From positions 32,686,074 to 32,750,073 of the forward strand of contig OY829653.1 of assembly GCA_963691815.1 (NCBI GenBank): a DNA stretch of 64,000 nt, in the 5' to 3' direction. A model generated the notes under the pieces. It was not told the DNA's origin, ran no database searches, and worked only from the letters and a program-made list of their open reading frames with translations. Each line of letters starts with the position of its first letter. Position 1 is the stretch's first letter. Shown here piece by piece: positions 10,234-21,677 of this stretch. Position numbers and translations under genes: made by a program. The stretch comes from Echiichthys vipera. Lineage: Eukaryota; Chordata; Actinopteri; Perciformes; Trachinidae.

Positions 10234-10241
10234 TATAAAAA
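10234..10241 (+). promoter_or_regulatory. TATA box of Myb-like exon
   Basis: TATAAAAA lies 37 bp before the ATG at 10278 inside the Harbinger derivative. The spacing fits a short 5' leader. Confidence 0.5.
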
Positions 10242-10277
10242 GACAGCATCAATGGAGCCCTGATTCGACGAGTCACC

Positions 10278-10448
10278 ATGGCAAGGGGGAAGAGGCGTGC
10301 TACGCGACTACTGGAATTGGAAATATTAATGCTCTCATACAATGAGTTTGAGCAGGTTTTTCACCGTAAGTGTAACACCGCTGCAGCAGCTAAAGAGAGG
10401 GAGATGGCGTGGGAGAACATTTCTGCTCGGGTCAGTGCGCAAGTTTAA
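10278..10448 (+). CDS. Myb/SANT-like N-terminal exon of Harbinger accessory protein
   Basis: A 56-codon frame from an ATG in good context (CACCATGG). It begins MARGKRRATRLLELEIL and continues through a basic, Ala-rich helix with AAAAKEREMAWENI. This is the pattern of the Myb-like DNA-binding partner encoded by PIF/Harbinger elements, which binds element ends and brings in the transposase. Only the first helices are present and the frame ends at TAA 10446-10448; that position may be a lost splice donor. No further exon is seen in the element. Product function is unlikely. Confidence 0.5.
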   Translation: MARGKRRATRLLELEILMLSYNEFEQVFHRKCNTAAAAKEREMAWENISARVSAQV

Positions 10449-11110
10449 ATATAGTCCTGTTGCAATCACAATAATATCACAGGGGGAACTGCTTGAGTGG
10501 TAGTCTATTAGTTTACCGCTCAAAAAGATAATTGCCTGGAAATGCAAGAACATCTATAATCAATAGTTTGATAATCATCTCCCAACGAATATTTAATTCT
10601 CTGCGCAGTATTGCTCCACCTTCATCCACGGCATCATTATCGAAACATTATCACTTGAAAAGTGGAAATAGTTGCCACCTAATATAACTTCTAATGTCTG
10701 ATTTTTGCAATGATTTTCTGAAAAAACAGACGACAGAACTATACTACGCCAAAACTCGCCTGCTGACTGAATGAATGAGGAAATCAAATACCATGTGTGG
10801 CTGAAAGAGGGCAGAGATAGAGAGAAACTCGAGGTTTGTTGAGGAAAACCTGGTCCCGACCAGGTTAGGTTCAGAGAGCATGTTACCATGGTAACTGACC
10901 GAGAGTTAAAGTTACCTCTCTTTGTTAAACAGGCTAGAGTTTCCCCTCTTTCTCTGGTTTGAGTTACCTCCCTTTGTGAAACGGAAAACTCAGAGTTTCC
11001 CTCATTTCAGGGTTAACAGACTTAGAGTTTTCACTAAACCTGCTTTGTGAAACGGACCCCTGAAGTCATTATCATCCTGTGGGCAGGGATTCTTTGGGAC
11101 ATATGTTTTA

Positions 11111-11570
11111 TGGTAAATGCAAGTTCTTCTAAAGTTGCTACACTCTCTCGATTAACCAAGAAACTATTTAACTTAATCTTTTTCTAGTATTGTGGTGTTG
11201 TCAGGTTGTTTTTTTTAACTGATTCCAGATCATTTTAGTATTCCCTGTGGCCTAATTACAGCTGTTATAAAAAAAGTTTGCCTTAGCTTCCCTGATCACC
11301 TTCACAAGTTTATTCCTTATCATGGCAAAGTGATATGTTTCATATTGTATTATGTATATAAGATTTGTTTCCCGACAGTCTGCTTGGGCCCCTCCCACCT
11401 CCAGGGCCTGGGGACAACTGTACATCCGACAACTGTACACCCCCCCCCCTCCCCCCCTTGACGGCAGGCCAGCAGTAAATCACTTACTGCTCAGTGTCCT
11501 GGCCACTATGATAAGGTTATGATGATTTTAAAATTCTCTGAGGTCTGTTGCTAAAACTGGATCAAACAGT
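11111..11570. other. Interval without recognised gene
   Basis: Holds a C-rich run at about 11440-11458. No coding motif or element end is recognised. Confidence 0.4.
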
Positions 11571-12075
11571 GAGAACTGGCACCTAAATGCAGACACGGAA
11601 ACAGAGTCAGGTTAAAGAGTTTTTAACGTGTGACAAAACTATATATACAAAAGTCTCCAGTGCGCGAGTGAGGACCAAGTGAGGGTGGTGCTCTCCTGAG
11701 CGTGTCCAGTGGTAGGCAGGCAGACAGGTAGACACGATCACGGGTAACTGGAACAAAAGAACACAGGAGCAATAAACCATAGATTCACGCAGAAGAGTTA
11801 AAATCACGAAGTACAAGGGAAGCAAAGGATCACGATACCGCTCTGATGATGCAACGATCTGGCGCTGAATGCATCTCACATCCGGCTTAATATACTGGCA
11901 AGGAGGTGATTAGTGAAATTGGTTCCAACTGGAACAGCTTGCCCGGAAAACCACGCCTCCAGCTTCCAAATAACAAACAACGAGAGGGGAGACACATACA
12001 GGGAAACACAGACAAAGGGAGACAAAACACAGGAACAAAAGGAAAGAGAAGGGCTGGCAGGATGGCATCCTGACA
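11571..12075 (-). mobile_element. LTR-like or solo-LTR sequence
   Basis: Read on the minus strand it starts TGTCAGGATGCC, has a TATA-like TATATTAAG and ends in CCGTGTCTGCATTTAGGTGCC-type sequence. I recognise this organisation from fish LTR-like repeats bounded by TGTCA. No internal coding region, partner LTR or target duplication is visible, so solo LTR is only the best guess. Confidence 0.4.
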
Positions 12076-12079
12076 AGTC

Positions 12080-12442
12080 CAGCCCATCTGCAATTTGTTT
12101 CAGGTTTTTCATATTTGGTTTATCCTCCCAGTTTATATTTAGATGTAAAGGTCACACCAGTACAGTGAAATAAGCTCCACGTTTTAAAAAGATACATGGA
12201 GTCACACTGCATTCTTCTCTGTTAAGAAAACCCCATAGTCATTACCTCTTTCGTAAAATAACATTCTTTTAGCATGTTTTTTTGTTAGTATTTTTTTTAA
12301 TTAAAAGAAAAATCAATATATGAGGACGCAGGTCTGTAATTCGCAGAGGACAAATAACATTTGGGGTGATAGACTTAAATTTAAAACAATACATTCCGGT
12401 CCATTATCATCTGAACAACGGATTTCAAAGCAGTTCAAATAA
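12080..12442. other. AT-rich interval, nothing recognised
   Basis: T-rich and A-rich runs near 12275-12310; no gene or element ends seen. Confidence 0.4.
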
Positions 12443-12630
12443 CTTTTTAAAGATTATTTGTGGTAGTTTTCAAGCCTTTATTATATAGGACAGACAAGAA
12501 ATAGAGTGAGAGAGGGGGAGACATGCAGCAAAGGGCCACAGGTCTGAGTCAAACCCACGGCCGCTGCCTCAAGGATCTTCAACCTCTTTACATGGGGCGA
12601 CTGCTCTGACCACTGTGCCACCGACCGCCC
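12443..12630 (-). mobile_element. tRNA-derived SINE
   Basis: On the minus strand the head reads GGGCGGTCGGTGGCACAGTG followed by a B-box-like GGGTTTGACTC. The body phrase GGCCCTTTGCTGCATGTC and an AATAAAGGC tail match a common teleost SINE pattern. Confidence 0.7.
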
Positions 12631-12821
12631 TTACATATCTTTGACATAAATCATGACCCCACCTCTTTTTGAGCCCACCCTTTTCCCTTCTGTAAATATT
12701 AGAACTAGGTACTACTAAAGCTGCTGAAGGTGAATATTATAATTATAATAATAAGTCAGGTTTCGGCACAGAAATTCAAGATTAGAGTCAATAAGGAAAT
12801 ATTGAATTTGGTCACGACACT

Positions 12822-13217
12822 TTCTATATTACTGTTTTGATGTATGTGTGTAATGCTGCTGTTACTCTGCAATTTCCACAGATGGGTCTAAGGATCCAGA
12901 GAGTGGAAAGGTGGCACTCAGAGTAGCCATTCCCAAATTAAGAATTAAAAAGGACATAGAATTCCTGACCATTGACAGTGTGATGGGAGGGTTCAATATG
13001 TGGTGGTTGGATCACTCACACTTTCTTGAGAAGAACCAGCGGGATGGAGACAGGTAACTTTCTGAAGCAGCACTTCACTGTTTTCATCTTCATCTGCTTC
13101 ACAACAACCACACTTCCTGTTCCTGACTCAAAGGTGACCACACTAAGCAAGAAGAAGCTAGCAGGATTTAGATTGAGTTACCGCAGGGGTAGATCCAGTA
13201 GATTTAATACTTTAAAT
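12822..13217 (+). repeat. Diverged duplicate of 22065-22671, copy 1
   Basis: Shares long stretches with the 22-kb copy: a LINE 3'-end sequence, then a fragment reading DGSKDPESGK (RNase H of an I-group LINE), then about 200 bp of unknown sequence. Copy 1 lacks roughly 200 bp present in copy 2; the join lies in TTTC-CACAGATGG near 12885. The shared junctions between unlike elements show this is a copied segment, not two separate insertions. Confidence 0.7.
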
Positions 13218-15349
13218 TGTAGGACCTCAAGAGGAAGTGCTGTTTTAACTGTTCTTTGTGTTTGGTTGTTCTGCTCACCGTCACAGGAAGGGAGCAGTAG
13301 ATAAGACATTTTTATACTTGTTTCAATAGGAGATAAGGTGTGTTTTACAACCTAAAAATAAAATAAAATAATAATAATAAAAAATAATAATAAAATAAAA
13401 TCTAAACAACAGAACTTTTTGTAGAAGTTTGGAAGACAGTTAAAGTTCGATGTTTCATCGCAACTGGCTGTTCAAAGACATTCTTGCAAGTGTATAACAG
13501 TATATGCATTATTTGTATCTTGTTGTGATTATGTTTATGTGGTTCCAGAAGTGCAAAGTCTCTGTCTAATTCCTGAAATATTTTGTGTTTTAATAATAGG
13601 CCCGTCACTCAGTATCTGTATCTGTTAAAACTGTCTGCCCAAAGATTTTGGTTAAATTGGATGTCAGAAAGCTTAATAATGGAAAATCAACCGAAGATAG
13701 TTTAATCTTAGAATTAGAATTCCGGCGTAAAAAGCAGTTGATTCGCTCAGAGACAAAGGGTTGGGTTATGCCCAGACCCCCCCCCCTTTTTCTTTAGTAG
13801 AAAAGGAAGAGACTGCTGTCTCACTCTCTCTCTACACCTCTCTCTCTAAACCCCTCTCTCCGCACCTCCTCTTCTGCATCTCTACCTTTTCGCACCTCTG
13901 ACCCCCCTCTTCTGCGCTTCCTGCTGTTCGTTTCTTTTGTTAACCCAAAGTTAGCAAGAGACGTTACTTTATATTTTGTTTCTTACTAAAGTATTTTCGT
14001 TTATTAATCTATTTTTATCCCGTGACTTTCTAAGTTTCCTACGACACGTTTTTGTCTTTTTAAGTATAGTAAAACCCCTCGTGCTGTCTTTGCCTTTTTG
14101 TCCGGACGGCAAATTGCATCGAACTCGCGACTCCAGCCCCACCGAACCGATCAGAACCTTTTTGTCAACCCACAAACCACCTCCAGAGGCAAGCCACCTG
14201 AAGTACCAAATCCAAGCCGGGACGGGAGCAGGCGAGACCTGCCGATCCAACCGCGCAGCTGACCCAGTCTACAAACCGAGCCGAGGTCCGCCAAACACCG
14301 GGACCCGATCCCACGGAACCTGCATCGGTACTGTAAGACGCCAGGGCGACTGTAATATCAACGGCAAAGTAAGGTTGGCCTTTTAATGCCACTCTTGGTT
14401 AAACGTTGGTGACAAATAAATTCTGATCCGAGTTCTGTTGGCCGGCTAATTAGAGCTAGCTTCAGTCCGCCAGTGATATTATAAACCAGCCCCGTAGGTC
14501 TGAATCACTCTGGTCTTAAGCTTTTTATATCTACATTTAACCCTTTTCACTTGTCTATTCAGTGTTGCACTATCCTGTATTCTCCTTGTTAGGTAGTCAA
14601 ATAAATGTTTATAACCTTATGTCGTTGTGAGAGTCTTCCGTTCTGTACAGAAAGTTTGGTCACTGATAAAGGCTGTGGTACGAATTACGCGTTCAAGACG
14701 AGACTGATAAAATTTAAACCATCAATTACTTTAAATTACTAACAGGTATTGAACCTTCACCAAAGTTTTATAAACATCCTGTCTTAATTTGGTGTGGTGC
14801 TAACATATTTTATTATATATTTTTTGATTCAGTATGTTTAAGTGCCCACACAAAATGTCCCTTGGCTTTGCCATAGTATCCAAAATTAACCTCAGAATTA
14901 TTAACTGCCGTCTTCCTATTGCATTTGAGTGTTTGTTTCAGCTATAAAGTGTTTGCTTCGGTCGAGTTACAGACATCCAATTGGCTTAGAGTTTCATTGT
15001 TGTGTATCAACGGTTTTGAGAGAATCTGAACCTCTTTCTCACATGCTGTTGGATGATGGTCCTGGTTTTCGCGCACAGCCAATTTCGGTTGCTCGTTGGT
15101 CTCGGCAACGAACGACACTGACAATGGCAACTCCAACTTGTGGATTCACTATCCAATGGATGTTCAACTAATTATCTAATAAAGATTGCTCACTTGTTGT
15201 AGGTGGACTATATGTCTGTTTGCCTTGCCGACTGTGATGAAGACACAGTAGTGTCAAAATGCTGTTCTGTTTGTTTGCACATTTAAAGGCTAAATTTATC
15301 AGTGTGCTCCGGTTTTTGCTCCCTTTTAAGTTTGCTGTCCTTAGCTGAT
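13218..15349. other. 2.1-kb interval without recognised gene
   Basis: An A-rich microsatellite lies at about 13355-13402, a C-run at about 13780 and a pyrimidine-rich block at 13810-13920. The open frame at 13976-14386 has no motif I know. An AATAAA occurs near 14601. The C/T-rich leader, splice-like region and terminal AATAAA could suggest a retroelement untranslated region, but I cannot name one. Confidence 0.35.
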
Positions 15350-15620
15350 GGGCACCTATCAGAAGAAGATATGCAGGGAACTCCATTTCTGTGCACTGTG
15401 TTCAATGTGATCAGAGAGGTAATCCTGAAACCATTTAAAGGATGTGTTATCAAAACTAACGCCATGTATCCAGAACTTGTCTGTGTTCAGTGTCCAAACC
15501 CTTTGACAAATCAATAAAAATAGCTGTACAATGTTTCCTACTGTCAAGAAGAGAAACTATATCAACTGACACCAAAGTTGCTGCTGTAGTGCTATGAACA
15601 CAAACCGATAAGGATTGAAA
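15350..15620 (-). pseudogene. Non-LTR RT fragment
   Basis: Two overlapping frames on the minus strand give DSRKHCTAIFIDLSKGLDT and then SFKWFQDYLSDHIEH. These match RT motif A (IDLSK-FDT with its Asp) and the following KWFxxYLSxR helix of LINE reverse transcriptases. A frameshift separates them and nothing upstream or downstream continues the protein. Confidence 0.55.
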
Positions 15621-15838
15621 ATAGAATTTGCAAACAAAAAAAAATATGGAGCTGTTCATTTAAGAGATTCCAAACATTTAGCTAGAAATGGGACATTGGG
15701 GACACATGTCTATAGTTGTTCAAATAATTTGTATCATCCTCCTTAATGGAGAGAAGTCACTGCTTATTTCCAGACTTTAGGTTTTGAACCAAAGAAAAAT
15801 GGTTAGAAAATGTGTTGCTGCTGTAGTGCTATGAACAC
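15577..15838 (+). repeat. 25-bp direct repeat bracketing 212 bp
   Basis: The 25 bases at 15577-15601 (beginning GTTGCTGCTGTAGTG) recur at 15814-15838. The enclosed 212 bp has no recognised element. It could be a long target duplication or a slippage duplication with later insertion. Confidence 0.5.
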
Positions 15839-17042
15839 TACAACAGCAAAGATGGAGACCAACTTTAATGGATATAAGTCTAACTGGTCTGTGCCTTTTC
15901 ATGGACCTGGAGTTACACAAAACATGGATGGCGAAATTAAAAATGGTTTACTGGCCTAAATTAGAAAGAGACTTTTTCTGAGAGGTAAGACGTCCTCTTC
16001 CTTTGAAATTGTTCTAACCAGAGTCAGACAGATTTTTTAAATAGTAGGTTTACATTTCCCACAGTGTACTAATCCCTTTTCACCATGAAAAACAATTTTT
16101 ATGTGTTTAACTGGGGCATGCTTATCTGCTAAGCAGTTAAGATGATTGGAGAGGGGATGAATCCAGATAAATTGGGATGTTTCTGACCTGAACTCTGGAG
16201 TGCTGGAAGGTGATTATGAAAAATAGCATATATTTCATGAGAAACCTCAGACGTTGACGTTTTTTGCTAGGCATGTTGGGTCAGCATTTAATTCATGTAG
16301 TTGATGCCATATATGGAGAACACTGCAGTGTGGACATTTGTTCAAACAGACTAAATGATCCATATGTTTTTTCAGCTGCACTGTATTTTCTTCATATCAT
16401 GTATTATTTCTAGCTTTAAGGGTGTTGCTTTTGTCTGAAGAGGAGATTTTCTGTTTTCCTCATGGCAGACGTAACAATCCATATGAAGACTCATACATAA
16501 GGTTCCACTTTCTATAGACTCATTTGAAGCTTCACAATTTAGGTTTGTATGTTGATAGAACTCATGCTCAGGTCCTGCTGGATGTTTGGAGTGAAGGCAG
16601 ATAAAGATTGTGTGATCTATCACTCTCATGATGCTGAGTCCAACATTTATAGACGGACAGTTACTCTGTCATAATGTTTTTGGTTTTAGTGAACATGCTA
16701 TGCTTTGGAGTAAATATCAACCAAGGTGACACTTTAAATTAAAGGCCAAGAGCAATGAGTCATAGAGAGGCTAGAGAAAGAGCTGTCTGTATGGCACTGC
16801 CCTCTAGTGATGACTGGGGTGAAAGGTGTAGAGTGATGGAGCTCTCTTTATTTTTCCACTTGTAATGATGCTTTAGTGAAGAATGTCATCATGATGTATA
16901 AAAAATAACACATATAGCCTAACCTATGAGATACAAACCCTTGGTATATAGTCTGAGCAGAACAACATAAAAACTCAGTATGAAACTGATGAATCTTAAT
17001 GCAAAATTAAGGGGGGTAAAGACTACATACAGGTTATATTAC
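15839..17042. other. 1.2-kb interval without recognised gene
   Basis: AT-rich; open frames are short and lack motifs. No element termini recognised. Confidence 0.4.
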
Positions 17043-17118
17043 ACGTCCGATGTCAGTTGGGATCGGCTCCAGCCCCCTGGCGACTCTGTTAAGTACAAGC
17101 AGTTGAAGATGGATGGAT
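17043..17118 (+). mobile_element. 3' fragment of SINE related to 33849-34132
   Basis: About 75 bp containing GGGATCGGCTCCAGCCCCC and GTTGAAGATGGATGGAT. This matches the 3' end of the SINE on the minus strand at 33849-34132. Heavily 5'-truncated. Confidence 0.65.
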
Positions 17119-17324
17119 AAAGTTCAGAGTCCTTGAGACTAAAGTTTAGATTTTTTCAGGTCTGTCTTAGGCAATGCTCACATTTCAGTACTGTATGTAC
17201 TTTGAAAGTTTTTGGTTCATATAACTGTAATTATTCCTCCCCTTGGATAATGGCAAGCTAGCTAGTGCGGCAGGTCAGCTGCCACTGAAACTAGCCGTCT
17301 ACAGCAACAGTGTGGTGGGCAGCA

Positions 17325-17786
17325 ATCCAGAGATTTTGATAGTTGGTGGACTCTATCGTTAGGTATCTGACTCTCCCTGGTGCTATTACCTGTTGTCTCT
17401 CTGGTGGAAAGATAGTCGATTTAATCAAACTCATTCCGACGCTCATTGACCTACATCCCACTGTTGATATTTTTCTAGCACACGTGGGAACGAATGACGT
17501 CATGGCTAGAAATTCCAGCAAATTGCACGCAGACTTGGAATCCCTCTGCTACACAATTGAAAGTCTGTGGAAATGTTGTCTGTTGTATGACCCCATTCCA
17601 ACTCTCTCCAAAAACTCAGAACGCTTTGACTGTTCGGTCTCCATCAGAGGATATGATTTCATCTCAAACTTTGATTACTTTTGGACTAATCCAAGCCTAT
17701 ACAGAGCAGATGGTGTGCATCCTAAGAGAAAGGGCAAAAATCAGTTTACCACTAATTTTATTCAGTTTATAGCATTATCACTCTGA
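17325..17786 (+). pseudogene. L2 ORF1 SGNH-esterase domain, decayed
   Basis: Fish L2 and CR1-group LINEs often encode an SGNH-type hydrolase in ORF1, thought to act on lipids or help form the RNP. Here the frame has VDSIVRY where GDS with the catalytic Ser is expected. The upstream ILIVG that should lead into it lies in another frame. The later blocks are preserved: HVGTNDV (oxyanion Asn) and the C-terminal DGVHPKRKG with the Asp and His of the triad. The first Gly is therefore lost or frame-shifted while the other catalytic blocks survive. About 147 open codons; the N-terminal part is missing. Confidence 0.7.
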
Positions 17787-17866
17787 TATGCACCATGGCA
17801 GGACTCGATCCAGGCCTCTGTTTCTCCAAATAACACAGCAAGTCTTAACAGCAGAGTCCTGCCACT

Positions 17867-20708
17867 GTGTGCTTTGATTCTCAAACACTGTCAGTGAACA
17901 ACTCCTGCCATCCTAGGCCAGAATCTGCCTTAACTGACACTCCTACTCACTTGGCAAGCTCCTTAAAGATGGCTCTCCTCAATGTTAGATCCCTTAACAA
18001 TAAAACCTTCATTGTTAATGATACTATAACATCACATCAACTTGATTGTATTCTCCTCACTGAGACCTGGCTTGATGAGACTGGTAGTGAAGAGCTGATT
18101 GAAGCTTCACCATCTAATTTTTCATTTTCACACTGTTCCAGATCTAACAAGAAAGGTGGTGGTGTTGCTGCTATTTTTCAGATATGTTATCATGTAAAAA
18201 CATCTCCTTTGGTTTCTATTCTACATTTGAATATTTAGCTCTTATAATCAAATCTGTATATCCATGTTTAGTTCTCACATTTTAACGTCCTCCAAGACTC
18301 AAAAAAGGCCTTTTATCTTAATTTGGTGAGCTTTTATCTAAAATTACTGTTGAATATGACTTTATCCTTATTTATGGGGATTTTAATATTCATATTGATA
18401 ATGCTACTGATTGTCTTGCCAACCAGATCACCGACACATTATCAGCTTTAAGACTTACCCAACACATTACCGAGCCGACACAATCAAGGTCATATTCTTG
18501 ACCTGGGTATCTCTAAAGGTATTGACTTAACCCCAAAGTGCATACTAGATGTTGGCTTTTCAGATAATTTTTGTATTTTTTTTAATGTTGCTCTGCTGAC
18601 CGAATATGTACCTGGTTTAAAGCTAGTCAAAAAACAGGCCATTTGTGCAGAGACATCTGACAGGTTTATTGCTAGATATACAAACTCTGTTAGGGGTAGT
18701 AGTTCACAGTCTGGTTTTAATCTGTCCTTATGTGACAATTTGATCAATAATTTAAAAAATTCAGTGACACGATTTATGGATGATGTTGTAGCTATGAAAA
18801 CTAAACTAATTTCTGGTAAAATAAAAGCTCCTTGGAGGAATATGGAAAGTGTGAGGGAACTAAAAAGAACCTGCGGCAAATCTGAACGCAAATGGCGTAA
18901 ATTCAAATTACAGGTTGATTATGGCATCTATAAGGTCCTGCTTAGTAAATATAACAAAGAAATTAAAATAGCTAGACAACATTATTTCTCTCAAATTATT
19001 ACTGAAAACTTAAATAGCTTAAAGTGCTGTTAAGTACTATCGACAAACTGGTTAATCCGCTTAGATCAATTCCTGCTGAGTTTCACTCTTCAGTGAAATG
19101 TAATGAATTTGCCACATACTTTAACGATACAATTTCAAATATTAGAAATACAATTGTGGCTTCCGCTACTGATGGGTGTGACCAATTTCTCTGCACCCAA
19201 CACAGCATTACCAGCACTCTTTCCAGCTTCACACTGATTCTTTCCAGTGAGCATCAAGATGTGGTGCAGCAGCTCAGTTCTGCAACATGCTATCTTGATC
19301 TGATGCCTACAAAATTATTCAAACATGTTTTTATCTGTTTGATAGAGGATGTCCTTGATATTGTTAACGCCTCCCTACATTCAGGAATCTCCCCCTCATG
19401 TCTCAAACATGCTATTGTAACACCTCTGTTAAAAAAGGGTAATCTTGATCCACTTGTATTCAAAAATTACAGACCAATATCAAACTTTCCATTTTTGGGG
19501 AAAATTCTTGAAAAGGTTGTTCACCGACAATTATATAGGTATCTGTCAAACCACAATTAGTTGATGTTTACCAGTCCGGTTTTAGAGTTAACCATAGTAT
19601 CAAAATTGCCCTGCTAAGAGTTGTTAATGATCTTAAAATTAGTACAGACAATCATGAAGTTTCTATTCTAGTTCTTCTTGACCAAAGTGCAGCTTTTGAT
19701 ACTGTCGATCATAAAATTCTTCTTCAGCACCTTGAACACTGTCTAGGCATTAAAGGCACAGTTCTTCACTGGTTTTCTTCATATCTTACTGGAAGATCTT
19801 TCTCTGTGTCCATTGGTAATTCTGATGAGGTTAGCATTTCTGATGAGGTTGGCATTTCATATGGAGTCCCCCAGGGGTCAATTCTCGGTCCTCTGTTGTT
19901 CAACTTGTACATGCTACCACTTAGGTCCATCATACAGCAACATAATATTTCATATCAGTCATATGCCGACGACACACAGTTATACATTTCTGTTTCTATC
20001 GATATTCTATGCCCCATAAATGATCTCATCCAGTGCATTACAGACATCAGATGCTGGATGGTCCTGAGGCTCTGAGGCAAAATATTCAATCCTTGTTAAC
20101 TCCCCTGTCTGTAAAACCATGTGAGCATGTCAATAACTTGGCATACCTTCCTAAGGCATATCTCTAATGTTTTTGAGACTGCTTTTTATCATCTTAGAAA
20201 CATATCAAAAGTTAGATGTTTCCTGTCTCAGTCAGACTCTGAAAAGCTGGTTCATGCTTTCATTTCCAGTAGACTGGACTACTGCAATGCTCTTTTTGCT
20301 GGACTGAATAAGCAGACTTTACTTAAACTCCAGCGTATTCAAAATGCTGGAGCCAGAGTCCTAACGAAAACTAAGAGGTTTGAGCACATCGCTCCTATTT
20401 TATCATCTCTTCATTGGCTCCCAGTTAAACAAAGAATTGATTTTAAAATACTTCTTATTGTTTTTAAATGTTGTGATGGCTTGGCTCATTCTTACGTTAT
20501 TGACATGCTCACTAAATAAACACCAGTGAGATCCCTTAGATCATCAGCTAAAGAGCTCCTATATACTATACCTCCCTATACACTATACCCAGAATCAACT
20601 CCAAATCAGCTCATGGCACTTTCAGCCACTATGGTCCTACTCTCTGGAATTCCCTTTCACATGAACTACGGTCTGCTACAACAGTGTCTTCTTTTAAAAG
20701 TAAACTAA
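17867..20708 (+). pseudogene. L2 ORF2 endonuclease-RT, broken
   Basis: Endonuclease N-terminus MALLNVRSLNNKTF and CILLTETWLDETG are at 17970-18080, with GGGVAAIF further on. A stop follows at about 18236 and the rest of the endonuclease is degenerate. The linker APWRNMESV is near 18826 and RT starts with NYRPISNFPFLGK near 19465. A stop comes before the QSGFR-like block, then LDQSAAFDTVDH, YGVPQGSILGP and SYADDTQLY (19860-19985) in other frames. The C-terminal domain continues with KLVHAFISSRLDYCNALF and HWLPVKQRIDFK to about 20708. At least five frame breaks; not functional. Confidence 0.85.
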
Positions 20709-21047
20709 AAACGTATCTTTTTTTGAGCTTTTAGCTCCAAGCTTTTAGTTATGTTTCAGAATGGGTTTTATTTCTGTCCTGTTTGTTTGCTTTAAGAATT
20801 GTTATTATCATTATTATTACTATCTCCTTTTTAAATTATGATAATAATACATTCTTGTATGATTATATAATGTCCTAAATGTTTTTTATGCATGTAATAT
20901 ATTTTTTTAATTTTTTAAATTATTATTATCCTATATGCTATTTTATGTTATACAATGTATCTTTGTTTTAATTTCTTGAAGCGCATTGAGTTCACGCTTG
21001 CCGTATGAAATGTGATTTATAAATAAATTTGACTTGACTTGACTTAA

Positions 21048-21670
21048 TGCTTTTCCAATGCAAAAAAAAGATTTCTGAAATTCCGCCATAGCTGATGAGG
21101 CTTCATCACTTTAAAAAAATAAACTTTTTTATCTTTTTATCTTATTTTAAATGGCATTCCTTCGCTCCCTGACCTGAAGGCTCCAATAAATGCAGAAAAT
21201 CACCAGCAGAAAAGATGTTTCTGATACAATAATGCTGATTCAGATTTATATGTTTTACCTGGAATAACCTGACCAAATAATTGTAATGGTCATTTAAATG
21301 CATGTCCTGATTACATAGTTATAGTATTATGCTTGGTGCTGCATGATACTTTGTCATTTTGACAAAGTAATAAATCCATCCAAAGGCTTCTTTATATATC
21401 ACATATGAAATGAATCAACAATATATGCCACCTCATAGGGACCTTTTCAATTATGTAAACATTTTCTGTTGCAGTGTATGTGAATGACATCAGCTGACAG
21501 GAAGTTAAGGAACACGGCTGTTGCCTAGCAATGGAATTCCGTTGAAAAGGTCTGTAATATTCTTCAACTTGTGTTATGTTTTACAAATAAATTCAACCAT
21601 AAAACAATAAACTGACATGATACAATTTAGGCTCCTGGAGTTATCTTTAAAACAGCTGGATGATAAATAG
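21048..21670. other. AT-rich interval, nothing recognised
   Basis: No coding motif or element end seen between the L2 tail and the next LINE fragment. Confidence 0.4.
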
Positions 21671-21677
21671 ATAGATT

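Larger units (their letters stand above)
10065..11059 (+). mobile_element. PIF/Harbinger-type deletion derivative
   Basis: A 995-bp element with near-perfect inverted ends (left GGGTCCGTTTCACAAAGCAGG, matched by CCTGCTTTGTGAAACGGACCC at the right) and a 3-bp duplication CTG at 10062-10064 and 11060-11062. Multiple copies of an ACTCTGAGTT-like motif lie inside both ends. It keeps a TATA box and the first exon of a Myb-like gene but no transposase. Three-base target duplications and Myb-like proteins are typical of PIF/Harbinger. Confidence 0.7.
8824..11110 (-). pseudogene. Rex1/CR1-like RT fragment split by two DNA elements
   Basis: Reading leftwards, host-LINE pieces at about 11060-11110, 9992-10064 and 8824-8983 give NDFRPIA, then a VMK-like stretch, then FQFAYKHQRGTADA, then (frame-shifted) RLFVDFSAAFNTLQPHV. 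The last carries the catalytic Asp of RT motif A. The pieces are collinear once the elements at 8984-9991 and 10065-11059 are removed. It is a fragment with several stops; the endonuclease and the 3' end are not visible. Clade is uncertain. Confidence 0.7.
17270..21047 (+). mobile_element. L2-clade LINE, copy B, near full length
   Basis: Reads in order: ORF1 esterase remnant, ORF2 endonuclease, RT, C-terminal domain, a 3' UTR with GTGATTTATAAATAAA and a GACTT pentamer tail at about 21028-21047. The tail unit differs from copy A (TTGCC). The 5' boundary is uncertain. Stops and frameshifts throughout. Confidence 0.85.

Noticed and set aside
13976..14386. 136-codon open frame as a gene
   Set aside because: No recognised motif, compositionally odd (Thr/Pro/Arg-rich) and overlapped by an equally open minus-strand frame.
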